Source: DATFVJ01 sp963712955 (lineage in GTDB: Bacteria; Actinomycetota; Actinomycetes; Streptosporangiales; Streptosporangiaceae). Taken from it: a DNA stretch of 64,000 nt. The stretch is taken from NCBI GenBank assembly GCA_963712955.1, contig CAVQKF010000014.1, forward strand, positions 372,001 through 436,000. The letters run 5' to 3'. The position numbers and the translations under genes are program-made. Below, in pieces: positions 25,358 to 32,829 of the stretch. Numbering within the stretch: the first letter of the stretch is position 1; each line of letters opens with the position of its first letter. The notes beneath the pieces were generated by a model, which had not been told where the DNA came from, ran no database searches, and saw only the letters and a program-made list of their open reading frames with translations.

Positions 25358-25392
25358 TTTGCATGCAGGGGGTCAGGGGTTCGAGTCCCTAG
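25358..25392 (+). other. Duplicate of the tRNA-Ala 3' half (attR-like)
   Basis: GCAGGGGGTCAGGGGTTCGA and the next five bases (25365-25389) match the tRNA-Ala anticodon stem to T-arm exactly for 25 bp. The flanking TTTGCA also matches, and the acceptor end is degenerate. Together with the intact tRNA 4.7 kb upstream this looks like the far attachment site of an integrated element whose integrase has been lost. Confidence 0.7.
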
Positions 25393-26025
25393 CCACACGC
25401 AGGTCAGAGGAATTTTTCGCTCATGTGAGCGACCTCCTTGAGTGGCGTACTGCAGCAAAGTACCGCAGTAGGCACCCATCGCTCATCGAGTGAGCTATAA
25501 AACGGTGAGGGTTCGCGCATGCATGTCGAGTGCGACCGTGCCGCCCCCCGCCGCGTGGAGGTGCCGCCAGATTTCCACACGGGGCCGCCAGTGCCGCGGC
25601 CAGGTTTGGCCCGCGTGGTTTGGCGCTTTCCAGTTCGTTCGTGCCCAGTTTACCTCAATGAGTAGATTCCATTGAGTCACGCGGCGTATGGTCAATCCAG
25701 CTATTTTTACCGACTTTTCCGATTAGACCCTGCGTATCGGTCGCGGCTGATGGTTTGCGCGGTGTCAGTCCGGGGACATCACATCGTGGATGTAACGGGG
25801 GAACAGCGATTCGTCTAGCTTGATCCAGCTATTCTGGTATGCGCAAACTCGTGTTTGTGCACTCCATTCTTGCGCAAAGTCCGCGTACCGGCTTGCGTTC
25901 TTGGCGATTGCCATGGGTCATCTCTAGCCGATGCTAGATCTCTCACCTTCTCCGTGCGGCGAAATACCTTTATCGACACGCCAACTTCACGGGGAACGAG
26001 CAAAAGGAAAGGAGAAAGACACGCC
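25393..26025. other. Gene-free, less GC-rich region upstream of the collagen-like gene
   Basis: About 630 bp with no supported gene and clearly lower GC than its surroundings. It contains several small inverted repeats, for example CGCTCATGTGAGCG (25418-25431), TACTGC...GCAGTA near 25448-25470 and CTCAATG...CATTGAG near 25656. It is likely the long promoter/leader of the collagen-like gene, possibly imported with it. Confidence 0.45.
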
Positions 26026-26592
26026 ATGGATACAAAACGGGTGATGGCGAAGGCCGCCTCGGCCGCTCTGGCGCTCACCGCAGCGGGCGCGGCACTGGCG
26101 GCCACCGGGTCGGCCGCGTCAGCCGGTGCGATGCCGCCCCCTCCGCCCACTCCCGGTACGATCTTCGGGTGCGAGAATGTCAAGACGCAGGCCCTTTATA
26201 TCTCTTCCTACTGCCCGGCGCCAAACTTCAAGCCCATCCTCTGGAATCAGGAGGGCCCGAAGGGGGACAAGGGAGACCCGGGACCCGCAGGACCGCAGGG
26301 GGCTACAGGGAATCCAGGGAATCCAGGGAATCCAGGGAATCCAGGACCTCAAGGACCTCGAGGACCTCGAGGATTTACATGCTGGATCGTCGGCCCAGGG
26401 CCAAACGGACTTCAGGGGCCGAAGGTTGCAGCGCCACCTCCACCACCTCCACCTAAATGTCTTCCGCCATGCTCCGTCCTCATCCCAGGGCCAAACGGAC
26501 TTCAGGGGCCGAGGGATGCAGCGCCACCTCCGCCACCTCCACCACCTCCACCTGTATGTGTTACGCCGCCTCTGCCGCCTCCGGCGCCGTAA
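26026..26592 (+). CDS. Secreted collagen-like, proline-rich protein
   Basis: 188-residue exported protein. A signal peptide (basic N-terminus, then AASAALALTAAGAALAATGS, cleavage near ASA-GA) precedes a short domain with two cysteines (FGCENVKTQ, SSYCPAPN). Then comes a collagen-type Gly-x-y run (GPKGDKGDPGPAGPQG, GNPGNPGNPG, GPQGPRGPRG). The C-terminal part holds two copies of GPGPNGLQGP with AAPPPPPPP runs and spaced cysteines. ATG 26026 has AAAGGAG about 12 nt upstream. Function unknown; surface or matrix adhesion is inference. Confidence 0.8.
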   Translation: MDTKRVMAKAASAALALTAAGAALAATGSAASAGAMPPPPPTPGTIFGCENVKTQALYISSYCPAPNFKPILWNQEGPKGDKGDPGPAGPQGATGNPGNPGNPGNPGPQGPRGPRGFTCWIVGPGPNGLQGPKVAAPPPPPPPKCLPPCSVLIPGPNGLQGPRDAAPPPPPPPPPPVCVTPPLPPPAP

Positions 26593-26634
26593 TGTCCATA
26601 CGGCGGCCTGGTTCTGGCGCCTTCTAACCGCACG

Positions 26635-26668
26635 TTGGGGGACCCGGCTTTTGGGCCGGGTCCCCCAA
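26635..26668 (+). terminator. Strong hairpin after the collagen-like gene
   Basis: TTGGGGGACCCGGC (26635-26648) and GCCGGGTCCCCCAA (26655-26668) form a perfect 14-bp stem with a 6-nt loop, 43 bp after the stop codon. Such GC-rich stems without a clear T-run are normal terminators in actinobacteria. Confidence 0.85.
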
Positions 26669-26984
26669 TTGTGCAGTAGGCATGCGAGGCGTAGGGTGCT
26701 GCGAATCCGCTCAAGCGAGTGAAGGAGGGTAAAGTCGCCACAGCGAAGGCAGCGGACTGAGCCCGACACCAACAACATCTAAGGCAGAAGGCTCCTCAGC
26801 GTCCATCGAGGAACACGGTGAGATCGGCAAACCGGCATGCCACTACCAGCGGCCAGCCGTCCCGGGACCATTGAACATGAGAACATGACGTTGCACGTTG
26901 CACACGTACTACATGAAGTGGAGTTCACACAGTCACGGATCACCGGCACCGGGCGTTCCTACCGCCGGTGCTGCCTGCGGTGAC
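26669..26984. other. Gene-free spacer
   Basis: About 315 bp without a supported gene. The only structure seen is CACCGGC...GCCGGTG near 26941-26970, just before the IS3 remnant. Confidence 0.4.
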
Positions 26985-27510
26985 TGAATGATCCCGGGTT
27001 TCGTGCACACCTCCTTCGCTGGGAAGGAAGATGGCACGATGCTACGCAGGTATGGCCAGGAGACCAATGCGAAGGCCATCCGGCTGGTGCGGGACCACGT
27101 TGGTGGCTACGAGTCGGAGTGGCCGCGATGTCGGCGATCTCCGCGCGGCTGGGGATGAGCGCGGAGACTTTGCGCAAGTGGGACCGCCAGTCCGAGATCG
27201 ACGCCGGTGAGACGCCAGGGGTTCCGACGGAAGCGGCGCGGGAGATCCGGGAGCTGAGGCGCAAGAACGCTGAGCTGGAGCGGACCATTGTGCGGCCAGG
27301 CCGCTGTCACGGCGGGCGCTGTGGGATATTGCGTCACCGGGAACTGGCCGGGATTTTGCGAGCCCGACGAGCGGGGCCGGCGGGCACCGGAATCGCTGTA
27401 TGGCAGCCTGAAGATCCTGCGGAGGCCGAGGCCAGCGCTGCGCCGGGAAGGCAGAGACGAGCATCGTACGGCTCATAACGCAGCGACGGCTGACCGGTGC
27501 CTCCGGGGGC
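26985..27510 (+). pseudogene. IS3-family element remnant (frameshifted OrfA, deleted OrfB)
   Basis: A terminus-like TGAATGATCCCGGGTTT is followed by an OrfA start at 27039 (RRYGQETNAKAIRLVRDH, GGYESEW). One base is lost near 27120, after which the next frame continues AAMSAISARLGMSAETLRKW and EIRELRRKNAELERTI, the typical IS3 HTH and leucine zipper. Only scraps of OrfB remain (ESLYGSLKI near 27400). The element is dead. Confidence 0.75.
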
Positions 27511-27624
27511 ACTCCGCCGGCTAGGGCTAGCGGGCGAGCGAGTGGCCGCTGGGCATCGCGACGGACGATTCATACTGCCCCTCCTGCAATCGCGTGTCGG
27601 GATGTTCGGGCGTGGTCCCCGTTT

Positions 27625-27697
27625 CCACCGCCCGGGCGAAGCCCGCCGCATGCGGCGATACCGACGACGGCTGCCAGCCCGCGATATACGCGGCCAC
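27625..27697 (-). repeat. 73-bp remnant of the IS accessory gene
   Basis: This stretch repeats 23181-23253, the 5' end of the 299-residue element gene, with a single mismatch. Just before it (about 27541-27563), GGCCGCTGGGCATCGC resembles the end of the intron maturase fragment. It is the scar of a third copy or of recombination between copies. Confidence 0.85.
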
Positions 27698-27746
27698 TCC
27701 TCGCACCGGTGCCTGATCCCCGGGTGCGGGCCTGCTGCCGGGCGGT

Positions 27747-28346
27747 TCATGGCAGCGGTTGTTGCACGACGCCGGCGATGACCGTGGTCACGACCTTGCG
27801 GACGGCTCCAGCCTCCGGCGGGGTGCCTTCCCGGCCGGCGAACAGCAGGTGCCCGGCCCCGATCAGCGTGGGCGCGAGCGTGTCGACGTCGGCATCGGCC
27901 GCGATGCGGCCCAGTTCGCGCTCGGTGGTGAGGTAGGAGGCGATCATGGCCGTAGCTTCCGTTAGTACCGGGATGCCGGCCGGTCTGGCCTGGCGCAGCC
28001 GGGCGCGCAGGTCATCCCGGGAGATGACGAGGCCGACGATCGCCACAGCGACCGACCCGAACAGGTCCGTCAGCGCGCCGGTGAGGTTGCCGGCGACGGT
28101 GCCGGTCCCGGCGGACTCGCGCAGAGCGGCGGTCTGGGTGCCGATCCGGGCGATGCGGTCCAGCACGAGCTCGGCGAGGAAGGCGTCGAAGCCGGCGAAG
28201 TGCCGGTGCAGGACGCCCTTGGCGCAGCCTGCCTCCGTGGTGACCGCCCGGCTGGTCAGCGCGTTCGGCCCGTCCCGGAGCAGGACGCGCTCGGCGGCGT
28301 CGAACAGCTGCTCGCGCGCGTCGCGGATGGCTACCCCTGTCGGCAC
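27747..28346 (-). CDS. TetR/AcrR family transcriptional regulator
   Basis: 199-residue TetR regulator: HTH region REQLFDAAERVLLRDGPNAL, SRAVTTEAGCAKGVLHRHF, then an alpha-helical ligand domain. The start is GTG at 28346 with GGAGGG about 8 nt upstream. A symmetrical operator array lies at 28389-28424, between it and a divergent, truncated methyltransferase gene, which is presumably its target. Confidence 0.85.
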   Translation of the reverse strand: MPTGVAIRDAREQLFDAAERVLLRDGPNALTSRAVTTEAGCAKGVLHRHFAGFDAFLAELVLDRIARIGTQTAALRESAGTGTVAGNLTGALTDLFGSVAVAIVGLVISRDDLRARLRQARPAGIPVLTEATAMIASYLTTERELGRIAADADVDTLAPTLIGAGHLLFAGREGTPPEAGAVRKVVTTVIAGVVQQPLP

Positions 28347-28388
28347 CGTGCATCCCTCCTTCCCTTCGCGGGACCCTGCCCGGTTACG

Positions 28389-28424
28389 AGTGGGCGCATG
28401 CCCACTATGGTGGGCACGTGCGCA
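28389..28424. promoter_or_regulatory. Operator array between TetR gene and methyltransferase
   Basis: Four related half-sites alternate in orientation: AGTGGGCG, TGCCCACT, GTGGGCA and TGCGCACT. The central pair TGCCCAC-TATG-GTGGGCA is a perfect 7-bp inverted repeat. The spacing fits two overlapping TetR dimer sites. Confidence 0.6.
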
Positions 28425-28640
28425 CTCTACCCCCGGCGCGAGCGCCTCTTTCCGAGAACGAGCCTCATCAACACCGGCAGGTAGCGGAGTCGTTCGGCTC
28501 GGACGCCGAACGCTATGATCGGACCCGGCCCCGCTATCCCGACGCCATGGTGGACGGGATCATCGCCGCCAGCCCCGGGCCCGACGTCCTCGACGTCGGC
28601 ATCGGTACCGGCATAGGAGGCCGCCAGTTCCCGGCCGGGC
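28418..28640 (+). pseudogene. Truncated class I SAM-dependent methyltransferase
   Basis: The frame QVAESFGSDAERYDRTRPRY, PDAMVDGIIAASPGPDVLDV, GIGTGI is the N-terminus and SAM motif I of a small class I methyltransferase. After GIGTGIGGRQFP the sequence becomes unrelated basic residues, so about 150 C-terminal residues are missing. It is divergent from the TetR gene. Motif I has Ile in GIGTG where Cys is common. Confidence 0.7.
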
Positions 28641-28697
28641 GCCGACGTGAACGGCGGCGGGCCCGCCGCTCAGCAGCCGGACGGAGCGGAGGATCGA

Positions 28698-28871
28698 ATG
28701 ATTGCCTTCTTCCTACTGCTGGTGATCGTGGCGATGGTGCTGGGCATCGTGGGCGTCGTCGCGAAGGGCCTGCTGTACCTGCTGATCATCGGCATTGTTG
28801 TGTTCCTCTGCGCCCTTCTCCTGGGAGCTTTGCGGATGCGGCGGCGGCCCGGAAGGGGCCAGGCCCGGTAA
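28698..28871 (+). CDS. Small hydrophobic membrane protein
   Basis: 57-residue protein with two near-continuous hydrophobic helices (AFFLLLVIVAMVLGIVGVVA; LLYLLIIGIVVFLCALLLGA) and a basic tail (RMRRRPGRGQAR). Similar small hydrophobic proteins are common in streptomycetes, with no known function. ATG 28698 has GGAGGA about 4-9 nt upstream. Confidence 0.65.
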   Translation: MIAFFLLLVIVAMVLGIVGVVAKGLLYLLIIGIVVFLCALLLGALRMRRRPGRGQAR

Positions 28872-29014
28872 TTGACTCGAGTCACCCTTGATTGCGTGGA
28901 GCACGCGGGATGAGCGAGACGCCGCCAGGCTATCGCCGGGCACCTGGTGTCGTCGCGCAGCGTGTTCGCTTTCTGGCGCAGCACCGCAGCGGGCTGTGCT
29001 ACGGGCCCGACGGG

Positions 29015-29686
29015 TCAGATAGCCCCGGCCAGCCCCAGGCTGCCATTCACGATCAGGATGACCCCACCTGCCACCAGCCCAACGATGATCAGGATTCGCT
29101 GATGCGCGCGCAGCCAGCCGTCGAACGCCCTGAGCGTGCGCGTAGTCGCATCGGGCGCGATCAGGTACAGCAGCAACGGCAGCCACACGGCCAGCACATC
29201 GATCAGCACCACGAGCGCAAGCGCGATCGCTTCAAGCGTCAGGTCGGTATGCGCGGTAGCGATCACCTGCACAGCGGCGATGAAGTTCACCGATGGGTAG
29301 AAGAGCAGGACGCCGACGGTAACTGCGGTCAGCGGCGATGGCCGGGCGGTCATCCGGGCTATCCGCCCCTGCTTCGGGCTGGCGCCATCGGGAGGCGCGA
29401 TCTTGGGCTTGCGCCTGGCGATGAGGATACCCGCGGCGAGTGCCGCGACGCCCAGGCCGAGGCGCAGGCCATACCGGGGCGTGCGCTCGCTAAAATGGTT
29501 CAGGCCGCCAGCGCGAATTATCAGGATGAGGGCCGTCCCCATAACCGCAGTCATGATGACCGCTCCCACCAGGTAGAACAGAACCATCTTCCTGGGATTG
29601 GCGGATCCGAGGTACACGGCCCCGATCAGCAGCGCCGTCGGATTCAGCCCGGCCAGGAACGCGAACCCAAGCGCCTCAATGAGCAC
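29015..29686 (-). CDS. GAP-family (Sap/LysE-like) membrane protein
   Basis: About 223 residues with six predicted membrane helices and a cytoplasmic loop rich in Lys/Pro in the middle. The N-terminus LIEALGFAFLAGLNPTALLI and VYLGSANPRKMVLFYL match the GAP/Sap family, whose mycobacterial members are needed for export of glycolipids such as sulfolipid. GTG 29686 fits the family start; an in-frame GTG at 29725 is possible. No operon partner is visible. Confidence 0.75.
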   Translation of the reverse strand: MLIEALGFAFLAGLNPTALLIGAVYLGSANPRKMVLFYLVGAVIMTAVMGTALILIIRAGGLNHFSERTPRYGLRLGLGVAALAAGILIARRKPKIAPPDGASPKQGRIARMTARPSPLTAVTVGVLLFYPSVNFIAAVQVIATAHTDLTLEAIALALVVLIDVLAVWLPLLLYLIAPDATTRTLRAFDGWLRAHQRILIIVGLVAGGVILIVNGSLGLAGAI

Positions 29687-29954
29687 GTGGCTAGCCCTTC
29701 TGCCGGCCAGTGACACGCTGATCACTGCGGACCCTGGCCGGCTGCGTTTACGCCTCTTGACCTGCCGACTGCTCTAACCCGGCGGATTCACTGGCCTGCC
29801 ACAGATGGTGTGCGGAACCCCTCCCCAGCGCTACCTCCTCGACGCCTGCACGGCAACACTGGGTTCCGGTCCGCAGCGGCTGGCGGCCCTGGTCAGCCAC
29901 GCCGAGCCGACTCGGGCTGTGGAGTTGTGTCGCAACGATCACCGTGCGTGCGCT

Positions 29955-30251
29955 TCAGGGATTGTCCTCACGGACCACATCCAGGTTGTGGAAAGACACC
30001 TCCCCATCGCAGAGGCTCGCCATCTTCCCGGCCATGGCCTGCGTCTCGGGCAGGTCGTTGTTCCGCATCGCTTCCTCATACGACGGGAAGACGATGACGT
30101 CGACGTACTTGTCGGGCTTCTCGCGGTCACGGCCCGTGAAGCCCTGGCCCGCTGTTCGCTTGCCTTCGGTCTGAGCGAGCCATGCGTCCACCAGCTTGTT
30201 GACCTCGTCAAATCGTGAGGTCCTGTACTCGATGACCTGCATGAACTTCAT
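29955..30251 (-). CDS. Small dimeric alpha/beta-barrel (ABM-like) protein
   Basis: 98-residue protein with the pattern of ferredoxin-like dimeric barrels: MKFMQVIEYRTSRFDEVNKL, then DKYVDVIVFPSYEEAMRNND and a C-terminal strand FHNLDVV. Function unknown. ATG 30251 has GGAGGGGG about 7-9 nt upstream, so the longer upstream frame is not used. It stands alone. Confidence 0.75.
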   Translation of the reverse strand: MKFMQVIEYRTSRFDEVNKLVDAWLAQTEGKRTAGQGFTGRDREKPDKYVDVIVFPSYEEAMRNNDLPETQAMAGKMASLCDGEVSFHNLDVVREDNP

Positions 30252-30572
30252 GAGTGTTCCCCCTCCGACGTATCTCTGTTGCAGAGCATCCCAAGGCGGT
30301 CTTCGAGCCGTCAACCGATCCCGGCACCCCGGAGTCGGGCGTGCCGGACCCGAGCGGCGAGGTCGAGCACAGCGTACGATCCGGTCAGCTCATCGCTCGA
30401 CTCCCGCGCCGCCTCCAGGCTCTCCCGGGTGCACGCGGTCGTGAGCTCCGCATCCTGAAAATCCTAGGTGAGCATTGCGAGGAAGTGACCATTTTGCGAT
30501 AATTTCGAGTAGTCGGCGACGACTCTGCTCCAGACCCCGGCAGTAATGAAACTACTGCGCGGGAGTGATTGC
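30252..30572. other. Intergenic spacer without recognised gene
   Basis: A 321-bp region. An open frame on the plus strand (30254-30502) would overlap the 5' region of the ABM-like gene and has no recognisable motif. I see nothing I can support here. Confidence 0.3.
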
Positions 30573-30758
30573 GTGGCTGCTGCATCCCCGGACATCGTCA
30601 CCGGTACGCTGCCGGCTGACCGTTTGAGCCGCTTCTTTGCCAGCTTGTGCCGCCTCATCGGTTACGGCGGCCGACGCTGTTACGCGTGCCGTACGTCTTT
30701 CGTGACGCATCGTATCCCCGTTACGGGTAAGCACGTCTGTGCCAAGTGCGTTAAGTGA
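30573..30758 (+). CDS. Small protein with two CxxC zinc-ribbon motifs
   Basis: 61 residues. The C-terminal half RRCYACRTSFVTHRI then GKHVCAKCVK has two CxxC knuckles 20 residues apart, suggesting a zinc ribbon. GTG 30573 has GGGAG 7 nt upstream; an in-frame ATG at 30546 has none. I cannot name a family. It may be a true small protein or a piece of a larger one. Confidence 0.4.
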   Translation: MAAASPDIVTGTLPADRLSRFFASLCRLIGYGGRRCYACRTSFVTHRIPVTGKHVCAKCVK

Positions 30759-30785
30759 CGGGTGCGCGAGGGTAGCCATGGGGGT

Positions 30786-30972
30786 TCACGGCCGCTTTTC
30801 GAGTTCGACCTCGTCGCGCAGCGGGATGCCGTAGTCGCCCACCACGGGGATCTCTGGCTTCAGGCTGGTACGGCTGTCGTCGGCGGCGCCACGATGCCCG
30901 GGCGCTGTGGTGCTGGGCGAGGAACGCCCGGGCAGCCGACTGGTCGGCGGTCTCCCGGGGACGAACCTTCAT
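30786..30972 (-). pseudogene. Internally deleted GNAT acetyltransferase remnant
   Basis: On the minus strand the N-terminus reads KVRPRETADQSAARAFLAQH with HSARA following. After a frame change the C-terminus reads PEIPVVGDYGIPLRDEVELE KRP then stop. Both ends resemble one family of GNAT acetyltransferases, but about 100 residues between them are gone. Confidence 0.5.
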
Positions 30973-31150
30973 CGCAGCAACTTAACAGTGGCCGGACCCG
31001 TTGTCTGGATCCGAGAGAGGTACGGCGGCATTAACGCTGGCACCCCTGCGGGCGATGTCCCAGTTCAGCAACCGCGCTCGACACCCTCTACCGTGCAGGA
31101 TTTCGATTCCTGCTATGCCAGTCGGAATGGATCGGAGTGGTGGCGTTGAG

Positions 31151-31171
31151 CTTCACCCGTCAGAGGTGAAG
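31151..31171 (-). terminator. Hairpin downstream of the CBS-domain gene
   Basis: CTTCACC and GGTGAAG form a perfect 7-bp stem with a 7-nt loop, 5 bp beyond the stop of the minus-strand CBS gene. A modest terminator candidate. Confidence 0.45.
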
Positions 31172-31175
31172 GCGG

Positions 31176-31631
31176 TCAGTCGGCGTCCCCGGCAGGCACC
31201 ACGTCAGCGTCGTCAGCCAAAGGACGGTGGATCCTTGACGCGAGCAGATCGCGGAGTCTGATCACGCCGCGCACTTCCCAGCCTTCCACCACTGGCAGGT
31301 GGTGGAATCCGTGCACCAGCATGATCTGTGTGGCATCTTCAATCGGCGTGTCAGGGCTCACCGATTGCGGGTCCCGGCTCATCCACTCAGAGACCGTCGA
31401 TCTGGTGGGGTCCTCACCCGAGGCCGTGGCCCGTAGGACGTCCCACTTGGTCAGGATCCCGGCCAGGAACGATGACTGTATGACGACGGCCGCGCCGGCC
31501 CTTGCCTTGACCATGGCGGCAGAGGTGCTCGCCATTGTGGTCTCCGGACTAACGGTCACCACGCTAGTGCGTATGAGGTCTCGCAGCGTCACCGTGGGGG
31601 TGACGCTGCTCTCGCGCGGGCTCTCAGTCAT
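31176..31631 (-). CDS. CBS-domain pair protein
   Basis: 151 residues forming a Bateman module, two CBS domains: TLRDLIRTSVVTVSPETTM ... GAAVVIQSSFLAGILTKWDV, then VSEWMSRDPQSVSPDTPIED ... HHLPVVEGWEVRGVIRLRDL. CBS pairs bind adenosine nucleotides and act as energy sensors; the partner is not visible. The ATG used here overlaps the end of the upstream gene by 8 nt. GGAG is too close to it, so coupling with the upstream gene is likely and the start is uncertain. Confidence 0.8.
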   Translation of the reverse strand: MTESPRESSVTPTVTLRDLIRTSVVTVSPETTMASTSAAMVKARAGAAVVIQSSFLAGILTKWDVLRATASGEDPTRSTVSEWMSRDPQSVSPDTPIEDATQIMLVHGFHHLPVVEGWEVRGVIRLRDLLASRIHRPLADDADVVPAGDAD

Positions 31632-31866
31632 TCTCCTTGACCTCATCGAGTTCTGGGTCCCGCTGCGGAGTGGTCGGCCCTGCCAGCTTCTCCGGGAGCA
31701 TCCTCGGCAGCGACCCGGCCCATGCGGAGCCGCCGGGCCACTGCTTCCATAACACCGGGACGGTGGTCGCGCCGAACTGGGCGTGGGCCCGCTCCGCGGT
31801 GATGGTGTCGGTGATCAACTCGAGGCTGTGGATCAGATCGAGGAACCGACTGTCGATATCATCCAT
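31624..31866 (-). CDS. Hypothetical protein upstream of and overlapping the CBS gene
   Basis: 80 residues, MDDIDSRFLDLIHSLELITD at the N-terminus and an acidic tail (PELDEVKEND). A central WKQWPGGSAWAGSLPRMLPE is Trp/Pro-rich. No family recognised. ATG 31866 has AAAGGTGG about 4 nt upstream. The overlap with the CBS gene suggests co-translation and a shared function. Confidence 0.55.
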   Translation of the reverse strand: MDDIDSRFLDLIHSLELITDTITAERAHAQFGATTVPVLWKQWPGGSAWAGSLPRMLPEKLAGPTTPQRDPELDEVKEND

Positions 31867-32174
31867 GGCACCACCTTTCGGCGAGTGTAAGCCGGCGCTC
31901 CACGGATCCGCCATCCCCAGGCAGATACGTTCGCGTCCGCACGCGTGCGGTCTCATGTCAGCCCCAGATACCGCTGGCGGCGCCATACCGGCATGAATAT
32001 CTGGGCAGCTGACCGCCGTTGCCCGCCGCGGGGCGGCTGGGCTTGTGAGACACTGAGGCCTCCGGCAGTGGCACGCCCCGTCGGCTGTGTGGTGTGCCTG
32101 GCGATTGTCCCATTTTCGGGAGAGCGGATGCGGCGCTAGGCGCGCTCCCGGGCGCTGGTAGTACTGTCGGTATC

Positions 32175-32435
32175 ATGCCCGTTAGCAAGCTGAGTGTCAG
32201 CGTCCCGGACTGGCTAGAGCCGATCATCCGTAACGCCGCCGAACGCGAGGGCGTGAGTGTGTCGGCGTTCCTGGTCGACGCAGCCAAGACCGTGATCATC
32301 GGGCGCGAGGCGGAGGAACGGCGCCACTACGAGCAGGCCCGCGGAATCGACCGGCGCGCTCAGATAGGGGCAGCCGAGCAGGAGTTCCTGGCCGATCGCG
32401 CTAGGAGGGCCGGGCGGGTGAGGGGTGCCGCCTGA
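32175..32435 (+). CDS. Probable ribbon-helix-helix antitoxin
   Basis: 86 residues. KLSVSVPDWLEPIIRNAAE and EGVSVSAFLVDAAKTVI form a beta-strand plus two helices typical of RHH antitoxins that bind DNA as dimers; the C-terminus is charged (EERRHYEQARGIDRRAQ) and probably binds the toxin. The 3' end overlaps the downstream gene by 11 nt, the classic antitoxin-then-toxin arrangement. Confidence 0.7.
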   Translation: MPVSKLSVSVPDWLEPIIRNAAEREGVSVSAFLVDAAKTVIIGREAEERRHYEQARGIDRRAQIGAAEQEFLADRARRAGRVRGAA

Positions 32436-32763
32436 CGACCCGTCTCAGGCGCGGTTCGGTGACGTGTGGGCCGTCGAGACGGCCGGGCGGGCCGACCCGC
32501 GCCTGGTCATCAGTGGCGGCCGCTACGCGTCCGCCCGTCCGGACATGGTGCTTACGGTCATCATCGACGCCCCGCCCGAGCATCCTTCCTACGCCGCCCC
32601 GGCGTCGGGGTTCCTCGGCGAGGAGATCCCGGGCGCCGGGCGCGCCCAGCTCGACCTGATTGTCGCCGTCTACCGGGACCGGCTCACGCGCAAGCTCGCA
32701 CAGCTCCCCGCCGGGCGGCACGCATCGGTCGCCGGCCGGATCCGCGACCTGATTGGCCCCTGA
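32425..32763 (+). CDS. Probable MazF/PemK-like toxin
   Basis: 112 residues. RFGDVWAVETAGRADPRLVI followed by SGGRYASARPDMVLTVIIDA resembles the first strands of the MazF/PemK fold (GDVW...RPxLVVS). Conservation is weak, and the catalytic residues expected in endoribonuclease members cannot be assigned with confidence. The GTG start lies inside the antitoxin gene. The pairing with an RHH gene is the main support. Confidence 0.55.
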   Translation: MPPDDPSQARFGDVWAVETAGRADPRLVISGGRYASARPDMVLTVIIDAPPEHPSYAAPASGFLGEEIPGAGRAQLDLIVAVYRDRLTRKLAQLPAGRHASVAGRIRDLIGP

Positions 32764-32829
32764 CGCTGCCAGGTCGCGCCCGCCGGTGACCAGGTGCCTT
32801 CCCCGGCGAACGCGGCTGAGGCCGCCAGC

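Noticed and set aside
29805..30218. Plus-strand open frame overlapping the ABM-like gene
   Set aside because: No ribosome site or motif, and it is antisense to a gene with a strong start.
31088..31130. A T-arm-like sequence (CAGGA TTTCGAT TCCTG) with a TATGCCA end
   Set aside because: The loop does not have the TTCRA order in register and no D-arm, anticodon arm or acceptor partner is found upstream.
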